Shown here: piece after piece, positions 1 through 11,500 of the stretch | Layout of the letters: the number at the start of each line of letters is the position of its first letter | Numbering within the stretch: the first letter of the stretch is position 1 | Assembly: GCF_946480385.1 (NCBI RefSeq) | Contig: NZ_CAMLJP010000100.1 | Span: forward strand, 1-24,594 | Direction of reading: 5' to 3' | Length of the DNA: 24,594 nt | From: an uncultured Azospirillum sp. | GTDB taxonomy: Bacteria > Pseudomonadota > Alphaproteobacteria > Azospirillales > Azospirillaceae | Position numbers and translations under genes: made by a program | Notes under the pieces: model-generated | What the model saw: the letters and a program-made list of their open reading frames with translations, nothing else | Told to the model about the DNA's origin: nothing | Databases searched by the model: none

Positions 1-144
1 CGAAACGGTGGGCGCTTTCAACCGAAACGCCTGGGCGAATTCGCCGAAATACGCAATCAACGCCAACACAGCCAGCGGGAGTGACCAATTGCCGGCAAGA
101 TCATGAACCACCCCAAAGGCCTCGCTCAGCTTTCGGGAGGATCG
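1..144 (-). pseudogene. MFS transporter fragment (CynX-like), C-terminal part
   Basis: Read on the minus strand, this stretch stays open from a stop at 145-147 to the left edge and has no start codon. It encodes a segment with the motif FGVVHDLAGNW followed by a hydrophobic run of about 14 residues. That pattern resembles the last loop and last helix of CynX/NimT-type major facilitator transporters, in which a G-x-x-HD-x-TGSW motif precedes the final helix. The upstream part of the gene is missing: the frame runs into the oppositely oriented AraC fragment at about 120-145. It is therefore a remnant or the edge of a rearrangement. The family call rests on one motif and is tentative. Confidence 0.35.
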
Positions 145-261
145 TCAGTACAGCAGGTGTCGGACGCTCTCGGATATGAGTCCGCGACATCGTTCATTGT
201 CATGTTCAAAAAGGCGCTTGGAACGACGCCAACGCGCTACTTCGACAACAGAACCGCTTGA
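103..261 (+). pseudogene. AraC-family regulator, C-terminal HTH fragment
   Basis: From about position 127 to the stop at 259-261 the frame encodes the second helix-turn-helix of an AraC/XylS regulator. Recognisable pieces are SVQQVSDALGYES, the following FIVMFKKALGTTP, and RYF close to the end. A complete gene of this type has about 250-320 codons. Here only about 45 codons look like AraC, and an in-frame stop at 82-84 closes the frame upstream. The ATG at 103 is the first available and is probably not a native start. The fragment meets an oppositely oriented MFS fragment. I read it as a decayed gene end with no function of its own. Confidence 0.6.
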
Positions 262-696
262 GGAGATTGTAGAGGTGACCGGGAGGCTTGGATCGACCCA
301 ACCGAGCCTGAAACACTATGTCGATCCACATCATCGTCGGCTTGCAGCGTCTGTCCGCTGGCACAGTGGAGGCGACCGGTGCGGTACAGCATGCCGGCCA
401 CCCTCGACTGCGCCGCCTTGATCTTCCATGACCGAGACATGACGCCGACGATTCACCGCTCCCAGACCAGCCCGGCCGAATTCATCGGTATCTGCACACA
501 CGTTGTGTTACAGCTCTCATGACAACAAAGAAATGGGCGGGACGCCTAACTGGAAAGCTGCGGAACCCGGCGTCAGCGCGATGGACCTAACCTTCCAAAG
601 TCGCGTAGGGTTAGGCATCTCCTAGGCACCGTTTGGTTTGGTAAAGTCCACCAGTTCCCTGTGCCGGACCAGGCCGAAAGAATGGCGGGACCCTTT
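262..696. other. No recognisable gene; remnant region
   Basis: I see no convincing coding region. The short open frames on both strands match no family I recognise. A 7-bp inverted repeat (cctaacc at 586-592, ggttagg at 609-615, 16-nt loop) is the only structure noticed. It has no T-run, so it is not a standard terminator. Confidence 0.4.
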
Positions 697-909
697 TTAC
701 GTCAGCCAGCAGGTCGCCGATTTGTGAGTGGGATCAGTCGGCGGTGCAGCGTTGTCCAGCACCATCTTTGGCTGGTCGGCGTTGGGCTCGGTGCCCGGCA
801 GGAAGGCTTCCCAGATGGCGCGGTTGTCGCCGAATTGCGCCACTTGGCCATTGGCCCGGTTGACGCGGACGAGGCGCGGGCCAGCCGCAGAATCCTGCCA
901 TTCAAGCTT
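697..909 (-). pseudogene. Unidentified protein-like C-terminal fragment
   Basis: The minus-strand frame is open for 70 codons between an upstream TGA (910-912) and a TAA stop (697-699), with no plausible start. Its composition looks like real protein: it contains GPRLVRVNRANG, then FGDNRAIWEAFLPGTEPN, then APPTDP. I do not recognise the family. It lies 28 bp beyond the nicT stop on the same strand, so it looks like the tail of a truncated gene left beside the nic cluster. It could also be a chance open frame in GC-rich DNA. Confidence 0.3.
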
Positions 910-940
910 TCACATATGGTTTACGCGCCACACAATTTGC

Positions 941-2278
941 TCAGCGGTTCACCACTTTCGGCGGCAGGGCGTAGACCAGCAGGGCACCGATGATGAGACA
1001 GCCGGAGAAGAACCACAGGGCGGCGCTGCTGCTGCCGGTCAGGTCGATGACGATGCCGATCAGCGAGTTGCTGACCAGCCCGGCGATGCTGGCGAGCGAG
1101 ATCGCCATGGCGAAGCCGGTGGCTGCCGCCGCGCCCTTCAGGAAGGTGGCCGGCAGGCTGAAATAGGCGGGAAGCGGACCCAGCACGCCGACCGACGCGA
1201 TGGTGAACAGCGCGACGGTGGCGACGAGGTTGTCAGCGAAGAAGGTGCTGGCCGCCATGGCGGCCGAGGCGGCCAGGAAGGGAACGATGATGTGCCAGCG
1301 CCGCTCGCGCATCCGGTCGGAGCTGGCGCCGATCAGCAGGATGCCGATCACGGCCAGGATGTTGGGGATCATCGTCAAGAGACCGATGTGGAACGGGTCG
1401 ACCACGCCGGTCTTGCGGATGAAGGTCGGCAGCCAGAAGCCGATGGCGTAGGCGGTCAGCAGGATGGCGAAATCGATGCCGCCCAGCATCCAGACCTTCA
1501 GGTTCAGCAGCCCTTCCTTGAAGCTGTGGCCGGCATGCTTGGTCTCGCAATCGTCGCCATGCAGGTCGGCGGCAATCCGGGCCTTCTCATCGCCCGACAG
1601 CCACTTGGCATCGCGGAAGGAGTTGGGCAGCGCCACGAAGGTCAGGAAGCCGAGAAGCACGCTGGGGATCGATTCCAGCAGGAACAGCCATTGCCAGCCG
1701 CGCAGGCCCTGGACATGGTCGAAATGGCTCATGATCCAGCCCGACAGCGGGCCGCCGATCACGCTGGACAGCGGCAGACCGATGACGAACAGCGCCATGA
1801 TGCGGCCGCGGCGGTAGGTCGGGAACCACAGCGTCAGGTAATAAAGCACGCCAGGCAGGAAACCCGCCTCGGCCGCGCCCAGCAGGAAACGGACGATGTA
1901 GAATTGCGTCGGGGTGGAGACCAGCATGGTGGCGGCCGACAACAGGCCCCAGGTGATCATGATGCGGGCGATCCACAGCCGCGCGCCGACCTTGGTCAGC
2001 ACAAGGTTGCTCGGCACCTCGAACAGGATGTAGCCGACGAAGAACAGGCCGGCGCCCAGACCGTAGGCCGCCTCGCTGAACTGGAGATCGCCCATCATCT
2101 GCAGCTTGGCGAAGCCGATGTTGATGCGGTCGAGATAGGCCGCCAGATAGCAGAAGCAGAGGAAGGGAATGAGGCGCCAGGTGATCTTCTTATAAAGCTG
2201 GTCCGCATCGACGGACTGCGCCGCGCCCAAAGCTGCATTGGGTGCGGCATTCGCTGTTGTCGTCTGGGCATAGGACAT
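941..2278 (-). CDS. nicT: MFS transporter, probable nicotinate uptake carrier NicT
   Basis: This 445-residue major facilitator protein belongs to the anion:cation symporter (ACS) type. It has about 12 hydrophobic segments, an early YLDRINIGFA motif at the end of the first helix, and an arginine-rich RRGRIMALF segment in the middle loop region. The start at 2278 is supported by an AAGGAGA ribosome site 8 nt upstream. It is the last gene of the leftward nic operon, separated from nicF by 134 bp carrying two hairpins. The same position and type of transporter is known as NicT in the Pseudomonas putida nic cluster, where it is proposed to import nicotinate or 6-hydroxynicotinate. Substrate is inferred from context; other aromatic acids are possible for ACS carriers. 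Confidence 0.85.
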   Translation of the reverse strand: MSYAQTTTANAAPNAALGAAQSVDADQLYKKITWRLIPFLCFCYLAAYLDRINIGFAKLQMMGDLQFSEAAYGLGAGLFFVGYILFEVPSNLVLTKVGARLWIARIMITWGLLSAATMLVSTPTQFYIVRFLLGAAEAGFLPGVLYYLTLWFPTYRRGRIMALFVIGLPLSSVIGGPLSGWIMSHFDHVQGLRGWQWLFLLESIPSVLLGFLTFVALPNSFRDAKWLSGDEKARIAADLHGDDCETKHAGHSFKEGLLNLKVWMLGGIDFAILLTAYAIGFWLPTFIRKTGVVDPFHIGLLTMIPNILAVIGILLIGASSDRMRERRWHIIVPFLAASAAMAASTFFADNLVATVALFTIASVGVLGPLPAYFSLPATFLKGAAAATGFAMAISLASIAGLVSNSLIGIVIDLTGSSSAALWFFSGCLIIGALLVYALPPKVVNR

Positions 2279-2286
2279 GCTGTCTG

Positions 2287-2293
2287 TCTCCTT
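2287..2293 (-). promoter_or_regulatory. Ribosome binding site of nicT
   Basis: The minus strand reads AAGGAGA, 8 nt before the ATG at 2278. This fixes the nicT start and shows that nicT has its own strong translation signal despite the gap from nicF. Confidence 0.7.
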
Positions 2294-2331
2294 ACGCTGA
2301 TCGCGTTGTGAACCCGTCCTGTTTTTTCAGG

Positions 2332-2362
2332 CCGGCGCCGCCTGTCTCAGGTGCGGCGCCGG
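2332..2362. repeat. Perfect 10-bp inverted repeat in the nicF-nicT gap
   Basis: The arms ccggcgccgc (2332-2341) and gcggcgccgg (2353-2362) are perfectly complementary around an 11-nt loop. On the minus strand, which carries the nic mRNA, no T-run follows, so this is not a classical rho-independent terminator. It may be an mRNA-stabilising or attenuating hairpin between nicF and nicT. Confidence 0.55.
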
Positions 2363-2402
2363 GTGTTGACCCCAGTTTTCTTTTTATTGGTCCTGATACC
2401 GG

Positions 2403-2427
2403 AGACCGTTTTTCAGGCGGTCTTTTT
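2403..2427 (+). terminator. Terminator-like hairpin at the 3' end of nicF
   Basis: The plus strand reads agaccg (2403-2408), a 9-nt loop, cggtct (2418-2423), then TTTT. This has the shape of a rho-independent terminator for plus-strand transcription, although no plus-strand gene lies upstream. It overlaps the nicF stop codon, so it could block antisense transcription into the operon or act as a processing hairpin for the leftward mRNA. Confidence 0.4.
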
Positions 2428-3054
2428 AACGAACTGCGCAAGCGCCTCCTGCTTGTTCACCACATCGCCGTATTTGCTGTCGATGTCGAACAGGTTGGCT
2501 TCATGCGGACCGTCGTGGCGGTCGCCGACGCACTCGCGCACCACGATGGTGCGGAATCCGTGCTGGACCGCATCGACGGCGCTGGCGCGGATGCAGCCGC
2601 TGGTCGAGCAGCCGGTCAGCACCACCGTATCGACGCCCATCGCATGCAGCGTCGGGGCGAGGCTGGTGCCGAAGAAGGCGCTGGCATACTGCTTGGAGAT
2701 CACCACCTCGTCGGGTCGCGGCGTAACCTCCGGGCAGAAGGCGGCGAGCGGGTTGCCCTCCACCATGTCCTTCATCACCGGGGCCTTGCGCACCCACATG
2801 CCGCCATCGGCGAAATGGCCGGGATGATAGCGGATGTTGGTGTGGACGACCGGAATGCCGGTGCAGCGGGCGGTCTCCAGCAGCTCCACCGTCTCCGCCA
2901 CCGCGCTCACCACGCCGGTGGCGTAGAGCGGCGCGCCTTCGGTGGTGTAGCCCTGCATGAAGTCGATCACCAGCAAGGCCGGCCGCTCGCCGAAGCCGAT
3001 CCGGTTGCCCCAGACGCCCTTGTAATTGTCGGATGCGCTCTGCCCGTCGGTCAT
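2413..3054 (-). CDS. nicF: Maleamate amidohydrolase NicF
   Basis: This 213-residue isochorismatase-fold cysteine hydrolase converts maleamate to maleate and ammonia in the nicotinate pathway. The catalytic triad typical of the family is visible: Asp31 in the LLVIDFMQGY strand, Lys121 in VVISKQYASAF, and Cys154 in the TGCSTSGCIRAS segment. The start at 3054 follows a GAGGAG site 8 nt upstream and gives the expected length. A much longer open frame continues upstream but only overlaps nicE out of frame. It begins 11 bp after the nicE stop, so the two are co-transcribed. The superfamily also contains nicotinamidases; the neighbours nicC, nicD and nicE make maleamate the much likelier substrate. 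Confidence 0.92.
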   Translation of the reverse strand: MTDGQSASDNYKGVWGNRIGFGERPALLVIDFMQGYTTEGAPLYATGVVSAVAETVELLETARCTGIPVVHTNIRYHPGHFADGGMWVRKAPVMKDMVEGNPLAAFCPEVTPRPDEVVISKQYASAFFGTSLAPTLHAMGVDTVVLTGCSTSGCIRASAVDAVQHGFRTIVVRECVGDRHDGPHEANLFDIDSKYGDVVNKQEALAQFVKKTA

Positions 3055-3065
3055 GTGGCCGCTCC

Positions 3066-3818
3066 TCAGTAGGCGCCGGACAGAAGGGCGCCGGCGCCGG
3101 GCACGACCGGCTCCAGCTTCAGCGCCTTCAGCATGGCGTAGGTCGTCGCGACGGCGGCGGTCAGCACCGGCTTGCCGGTCTCCGCCTCCACCCGCGGCAC
3201 CACCGGCAGCGAGGGCATCTGCACGCAGGCGGACAGCACGACCACGTCCACGCCTTCCAGGTTCATGCCGCGCACAATGTCCGGCAGGATGTTGGGGTCG
3301 TGGCGGGCAACGTCGAGGTTGTCGGGGATCTCCAACGCGCGCCAGTCCTGCACCTCGAAGCCCTCGGCGCGGATGTAGTCCACCACCAGCTCGGTCAGCG
3401 GGCGCATATAGGGGGCGACAATGGCGATGCGCTTGGCGCCCATCACCTTCAACCCGTCGACCAGGGCGCCGGCGCTGGTGACCACCGGGGCCGGCGCGTC
3501 GTTCTCCAGCGTCTTGCGGGCAAGCCGCGCCTCGGAATCGCGGTGGTAGCCGAGGCCCATCGACATGATGGCGACGAGGCAGGCATAGCCCAGCACATCG
3601 ACGCGGGCATCCGACAGCTCGACGGCGCAACGGTCGGATTCGGCATCCATCGCCGCCAACTCGTCCTTCTTGACCGTCTTCATCCGCATGCGAGCGGAAT
3701 GGAAGGTGAAGCGATCCGGGCGGATCGCCTGACGCGCGGTCAGCATGGCCGGGATTTCCGTTTCCATGGTGACGTTGGAGCTGGGGACGATCTGGCCGAT
3801 GCGGTACAGCGAAGACAT
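3066..3818 (-). CDS. nicE: Maleate cis-trans isomerase NicE
   Basis: This 250-residue protein of the Asp/Glu racemase superfamily isomerises maleate to fumarate, the last step before the TCA cycle. The two active-site cysteines expected for maleate isomerase are present: Cys80 in DVLGYACLVAIMS and Cys198 in VVVLSACVQMPSLP. They are 118 residues apart, the same spacing as the Cys82/Cys200 pair I recall for the P. putida enzyme. The N-terminal RIGQIVPSSNVTMETEIP stretch is typical of the family. An AGGAA ribosome site precedes the start. It lies 18 bp downstream of nicD and 11 bp upstream of nicF in one operon. Confidence 0.93.
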   Translation of the reverse strand: MSSLYRIGQIVPSSNVTMETEIPAMLTARQAIRPDRFTFHSARMRMKTVKKDELAAMDAESDRCAVELSDARVDVLGYACLVAIMSMGLGYHRDSEARLARKTLENDAPAPVVTSAGALVDGLKVMGAKRIAIVAPYMRPLTELVVDYIRAEGFEVQDWRALEIPDNLDVARHDPNILPDIVRGMNLEGVDVVVLSACVQMPSLPVVPRVEAETGKPVLTAAVATTYAMLKALKLEPVVPGAGALLSGAY

Positions 3819-3836
3819 GGGATTGGTTCCTGTGTG

Positions 3837-6290
<2,454 letters not shown>

Positions 6291-7340
6291 ATGCCGGTGA
6301 GCGATCGCGAACTGACGCAGATGTTCGAACGGGTTCTGACCCTGTCCAAGGTGGACAAGACCCAGAGCGTCGCTGTGCTTAAGAGCGACTATTCCAACCC
6401 GCGCATCGTGCGGGCGGCGATGGACGCGGCGCAGCGACTGGGCGCGAACGTCTACGGGGTCGAACTGCCGGCCTTCAACCACCCGCGCGCCATGGGCATG
6501 GACATGACCGCCTATTGCGGCGACACGCCCCTGACCGGCAACCTCGCCGCCCAGCGCGCGCTGGAGTCGGCCGACCTGATCGTCGACACCATGATGCTGC
6601 TGCACTCGCCGGAGCAGGAGCAGATCCTGAAGACCGGCACCCGCATCCTGCTGGCGGTCGAGCCGCCGGAGGTGCTGGCCCGCATCATGCCGACGGAGGA
6701 GGACAAAATCCGCGTCAACGCCGCGGCGGAACGGCTGAAGCGTGCCCGCTCCATCGCCGTGACCTCCAAGGCCGGCAGCGATTTCCGCGCCACGCTCGGC
6801 CAATACCCGACGGTGACGGAGTACGGCTTCGCCGACGAACCCGGCCGCTGGGACCATTGGCCGAGCGGCTTCCTGTTCTCCTGGCCAGATGAGGGCAGCG
6901 CGGAGGGTACTCTGGTGCTCGACGTCGGCGACATCCTGCTGCCCTTCAAGACCTATGTGCGGGAGAAGGTGACGCTGGAGATCGAGGAGGGCTTCATCCG
7001 CCGCATCCATGGCAGGTTCGAGGCGGAATACCTGCGCGACTACATGGCCTACTTCAAGGATCCGGAGGTCTACGGCATCTCCCACATCGGCTGGGGCCTG
7101 CAGCCGCGGGCGCAATGGACGGCGATGGGTCTGCACGACAAGAACGACGGCATGTGCATGGACGCCCGCGCTTTCTACGGCAACTTCCTGTTCTCCACCG
7201 GCCCGAACACCGAGGTCGGCGGCAGCCGAAAGACCCCCTGCCACATGGACATCCCGCTTCGCGGCTGCGACATCCTGCTGGACGGCGAACCGGTGGTGCT
7301 GGCCGGCGACGTGGTGGCGCCGGAGGCGTCGAGGGCATGA
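6291..7340 (+). CDS. nicX: 2,5-Dihydroxypyridine 5,6-dioxygenase NicX
   Basis: This 349-residue non-haem Fe(II) extradiol-type dioxygenase opens 2,5-dihydroxypyridine to N-formylmaleamate. The iron ligands I recall for P. putida NicX occur at the same numbers: His265 in ISHIGWGLQP, and His318 and Asp320 in TPCHMDIPL. The start MPVSDRELTQMFE at 6291 follows a GAGAG site and matches the family N-terminus. An in-frame extension back to 6207 is not family-like and would swallow the palindrome. It is the first gene of the rightward operon, divergent from nicC. Unlike Cys/His-based extradiol enzymes, this family resembles leucyl aminopeptidase-type folds, which explains why no classical dioxygenase motif is visible. 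Confidence 0.95.
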   Translation: MPVSDRELTQMFERVLTLSKVDKTQSVAVLKSDYSNPRIVRAAMDAAQRLGANVYGVELPAFNHPRAMGMDMTAYCGDTPLTGNLAAQRALESADLIVDTMMLLHSPEQEQILKTGTRILLAVEPPEVLARIMPTEEDKIRVNAAAERLKRARSIAVTSKAGSDFRATLGQYPTVTEYGFADEPGRWDHWPSGFLFSWPDEGSAEGTLVLDVGDILLPFKTYVREKVTLEIEEGFIRRIHGRFEAEYLRDYMAYFKDPEVYGISHIGWGLQPRAQWTAMGLHDKNDGMCMDARAFYGNFLFSTGPNTEVGGSRKTPCHMDIPLRGCDILLDGEPVVLAGDVVAPEASRA

Positions 7341-7435
7341 CGCCCGGGATGAAGGGCGGCGTGAGGCCGAAAGTCCGCCGCTCTTCCCTGCCCCCGCCGC
7401 CGCTGCTATCGTTCGCACCACCCCCGGTCCACCGC

Positions 7436-7930
7436 ATGTTGTCCCCGATGTCCCAAGACCTGCTGCCCGAAGACGGCCCCCAAACTGGCCCCGGAGAGGC
7501 GGATTACCGCTTTTCCGACCAGATCGGCCATCTGCTGCGGCGGGCCTATCAGCGGCACCTCGCCATCTTCCAGCGCAACGCCTGCGACCCGCAGCTGACC
7601 TCGGTGCAGTTCGTCACGCTCTGCGCCATCCGCGACAACGGGCCGAGTTCGCTGATCGAGCTGGTGAAGTCCACCGCCATCGACCAGGCGACGATCCGTG
7701 GCATCGTCGACCGGCTGAAGGCACGCGGGCTGATCCGTCAGACTTCCGACGCGCAGGACCGGCGCAAGGTCATCAACTGCCTGACAGACGAGGGACGGCA
7801 GCTGCTGGAGGACATGGTTCCCTGTGCCAAGCGGATCAGCGAGCTGACCATGGGACAGCTGAACCCGGCGGAACGGCTGGCGGTCACCCATGTCCTGCAG
7901 AAGATGATCGCGCAGGACGGGGAGGAGTAA
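7436..7930 (+). CDS. nicR: MarR-family regulator NicR
   Basis: This protein of about 164 residues has a MarR winged-helix DNA-binding domain. It shows the YRFSDQIGHLLRRAYQRHLA dimerisation helix, then SLIELVKSTAIDQATIRGI as the recognition region, then the wing with DAQDRRKVINCLTDEG. It lies between nicX and nicA in the rightward operon. In P. putida, NicR represses nic genes and is released by 6-hydroxynicotinate; the same role is inferred here. The start is uncertain: ATGs at 7436 and 7448 are both possible and neither has a clear Shine-Dalgarno site. Longer in-frame extensions overlap nicX and are not MarR-like. Confidence 0.88.
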   Translation: MLSPMSQDLLPEDGPQTGPGEADYRFSDQIGHLLRRAYQRHLAIFQRNACDPQLTSVQFVTLCAIRDNGPSSLIELVKSTAIDQATIRGIVDRLKARGLIRQTSDAQDRRKVINCLTDEGRQLLEDMVPCAKRISELTMGQLNPAERLAVTHVLQKMIAQDGEE

Positions 7931-8013
7931 CCCCCCGCTGGATGGCCGACAGGCCACGTCACCCCGCGGCTGCCGCGGGCATGCGGGACGCGATCGCACC
8001 GGACGGACGCTTT

Positions 8014-8586
8014 ATGGAAAAGACCATCACGCTGCGGGTGAATGGCCGCGCTGTCTCGGTGACGGCGATGGCCGACACGCCGCTGCTCTACATCCTGCGC
8101 AACGATCTGGCCCTGAACGGTCCGAAATACGGCTGCGGGCTCGGCGAATGCGGGGCCTGCACCGTCATCCTCGACGGCGTCGCCGCGCGGTCCTGCGTGA
8201 TCCCGCTGGCCGGCGCGGAGGGACGCGAGGTGGTGACGCTGGAAGGGCTGGGCAGCAGCGCCGCCCCGCACCCGGTCCAGCAGGCCTTCATCGACGAGCA
8301 GGCGGCCCAGTGCGGTTACTGCATGAACGGCATGATCATGACCGCCAAGGCGCTGCTCGACCGCAACCCGACCCCGACGATGGACGAGGTGCGCCGCGCC
8401 CTGTCCGGCAATCTGTGCCGCTGCGGCACCCATGTGGAAATCCTGCGCGCCGTCATGCGGGCCGCGCGGCTTCTCTCCTCCCCCGGAGCACATCATGACG
8501 ACCATTCAGACGCCCGCCCCGCAGTCCCAGCCGACGCCGACCCGTGCGGAGCTGATGGCGGCGACCGGCGTCCTGCTGATCGTTGA
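8014..8586 (+). CDS. nicA: Nicotinate dehydrogenase small subunit NicA (2Fe-2S)
   Basis: This is the small subunit of nicotinate hydroxylase and carries two [2Fe-2S] clusters that pass electrons from the molybdenum site. Plant-type cluster ligands are Cys41, Cys46 and Cys49 in YGCGLGECGACTV, plus Cys61. The second cluster uses Cys100 and Cys103 (QCGYCMNG) and Cys135 and Cys137 (NLCRCGTH). The family-like part ends at about residue 155, close to the usual length of about 157. The frame nevertheless continues to 190 residues and overlaps nicB by 92 nt. The extra tail is low-complexity and looks like out-of-frame reading of nicB. Confidence 0.93.
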   Translation: MEKTITLRVNGRAVSVTAMADTPLLYILRNDLALNGPKYGCGLGECGACTVILDGVAARSCVIPLAGAEGREVVTLEGLGSSAAPHPVQQAFIDEQAAQCGYCMNGMIMTAKALLDRNPTPTMDEVRRALSGNLCRCGTHVEILRAVMRAARLLSSPGAHHDDHSDARPAVPADADPCGADGGDRRPADR

Positions 8587-11500
8587 CGAGATCCAGCCGC
8601 CCTCCGGCCCGGTCGCCAAGGGGGCGACCGCGACGCCGAAGCCGCCTGAAATCGCGTTGTTCCTGGCGGTGCGCGACGACGGGCAGGTCTTCGCCTTTAA
8701 CGGCCATGTCGATCTCGGCACCGGCATCCAGACGGCGCTGACCCAGATCGTCGCGGAGGAGTTGGACCTGCGCATGGACCAGCTGCGCATGGTGCTGGGC
8801 GACACCGGCCGCGCGCCCAACCAGGGCGCCACCATCGCCAGCGCCACCATCCAGATTTCCGCCATCCCCCTGCGCAACGCCGCCGCGGAGGCGCGCCGCT
8901 TCCTGCTGGAGCGCGCCGCAACCCTGTTCGGCGTGCCGGCGGGAGAATTGCGCGTCGAAGAGGGCGCGGTGATCGCCCCGGAAGCCGGCGGAATCGGCAA
9001 CCGCCGCATCTCCTATGGCGAGTTGGTGCGGGGCGAGCGGGTGGAGCTGCGCATCAGCGGCAAGGCCCCGCTGAAGGCGCGCGAACAGTACAAGCTGGTC
9101 GGCAAGGGGGCGCCGCGCGTCGACATCCCGGCCAAGGCGACCGGCGAATTCTCATATGTGCACGACCTGCGGCTGCCAGGGATGCTGCATGGCCGTGTGG
9201 TCCGCCCGCCCTACGCCGGCATCGACAGCGGCGAGTTCGTCGGCAACAGCCTGGAGAGCATCGACGAGGGCTCCATCGCCCACATTCCTGGCGTCATCAA
9301 GGTGGTGGTGCTGCGCGACTTCGTTGGCGTGGTGGCGGAGCGCGAGGAGCAGGCGATCAAGGCAGCGCGCGAGCTGAAGATCACCTGGAAGCCCTGGACC
9401 CGGAAGCTGCCCGACCTGTCGAACCTCGCCCAGGCCCTGCATGAGAATCCCAGCACCCCGCGCAAGGTGCTGGACAAGGGCGACGTCGATACAGCGCTTG
9501 CCGCCGCCGACCAGCGGATGACGCGCACCTATGTCTGGCCCTACCAGATGCACGGCTCGATCGGGCCGTCCTGCGCCGTCGCCGACTGCAAGGCGGACCA
9601 CGCGACCGTCTGGTCCGGCACCCAGAACCCGCATCTGCTGCGGGCCGACCTCGCTTGGCTGCTGGAATGGCCGGAGGAGCGGATCGACGTGGTGCGGATG
9701 GAGGCGGCCGGCTGCTATGGCCGCAACTGCGCCGACGACGTGGCGGCGGATGCGCTGCTGCTGTCGCAGGCGGTCGGCCGTCCGGTGCGCGTCCAGCTGA
9801 CCCGCGAGCAGGAGCATCTGTGGGAGCCGAAGGGCACCGCCCAATTGATGGAGGTCGATGGCGGCATCGATGCCGATGGCGGCATCGTCGCCTACGACTT
9901 CGCCACCAGCTACCCGTCGAACGGCGCGCCGACTCTGGCGCTGCTGCTGACCGGGCGGGTCGATCCGGTGGCGGCAGTGTTCGAGATGGGCGACCGCACC
10001 TCCATCCCGCCCTACGATTACGAGAACATGCGGGTGGTCATCAACGACATGGCCCCCATCGTCCGCGCCTCCTGGATGCGCGGGGTGTCGGCGATGCCCA
10101 ACAGTTTCGCCCATGACAGCTACATCGACGAGCTTGCCTTCGCCGCCGGGGTCGATCCGGTGGAGTTCCGCCTGCGCCACCTGCGCGAGGACGAACGCGC
10201 CGCCGACCTGATCCGCGCCGTCGCCGGCCGCGCCGGCTGGCAGCCGCGCACTGCCCCGCAGCAGACCCCGCCGGAGGGCGACGTGCTGCGCGGGCGCGGC
10301 TTTGCCTATGCGCGCTACATCCACAGCAAGTTCCCCGGCTTCGGCGCCGCCTGGGCGGCGTGGGTGGCCGACGTGGCGGTGGACCGCAAGACCGGCGAGA
10401 TCGCGGTGACCCGCGTGGTCGTCGGCCATGACGCCGGGCAGATGATCAATCCCGACGGCGTGCGCCATCAGATCCACGGCAACGTCATCCAATCGACCAG
10501 CCGCGTGCTGAAGGAACAGGTGGAGTTCGAAGACTCTGTGGTTGCCGCAAAGGAGTGGGGCGGCTATCCGATCCTGACCTTCCCCGAGGTGCCGGACATC
10601 GACGTGCTGATGATGCCGCGCGAGAACGAGCCGCCGCTGGGATCGGGCGAATCCGCCTCCGTCCCGAGCGCGGCGGCCATCGCCAACGCCATCTTCGACG
10701 CCACTGGCATCCGCTTCCGCGAGTTGCCGATCACCGCGGAGCGGGTGCGGGAGGCGCTGAACGGCCCGTCCGAACCGGTCCCGCCCGCCCCGCCGGAAGC
10801 GGTGAATCCGCGCAAGCGCGGCTGGAAGGCATGGCTCGGCGCCTCGCTGACCGGCTTATGCGGGGTGATGATCGGCATGGCGAGCAGCGCCCTGCCCTTC
10901 CGCGCCGAGATCGCCCCGGTGTCGGCGCCGTCCGCCGGGCTTTGGTCAAACGCCACCATCGAACGCGGGCGGCAGTTGGCGGCACTCGGCGACTGCGCGG
11001 TCTGCCACACGGCGGAGAACGGTGCGACCAATGCCGGCGGCCGGCCGTTCGAGACGCCGTTCGGCACCGTCTACAGCACCAACATCACGCCGGACCCGGA
11101 CAGCGGCATCGGGCGCTGGTCCTTCGCCGCCTTCGACCGGGCGATGCGCGAGGGGATCAGCCGCGACGGCCGGCATCTCTATCCGGCCTTCCCCTACACG
11201 GCCTTCCGCAACATGACCGACGACGACATGCAGGCGCTCTACGCCTACATGATGACGCAGCAGCCGGTGCGCAGCGAGACGCCGGCCAACACCATGCGCT
11301 TCCCCTTCAACCTGCGCCCGATGATGGCCGGGTGGAACACCCTGTTCCTCAACCGCGAGACCTACAAGCCGGCCCCGCAGCGGAGCGCCGAGTGGAACCG
11401 TGGCAACTATCTGGTCAACGGCCTCGGCCACTGCGCTGCCTGCCACAGCCCGCGCAACGCCCTGGGAGCGGAGAAGCTGGGCGACGCGTTCCTGGCCGGA

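Noticed and set aside
728..2311. A 527-codon open frame on the plus strand opposite nicT
   Set aside because: Its composition (Gln, Gly, His, Asp and Arg rich, no domain) is typical of antisense frames in GC-rich genes, and nicT on the other strand is a clear MFS protein.
2413..3054. Nicotinamidase instead of maleamate amidase
   Set aside because: The triad is shared by both, but the length, N-terminal region and operon position between nicE and nicT match NicF.
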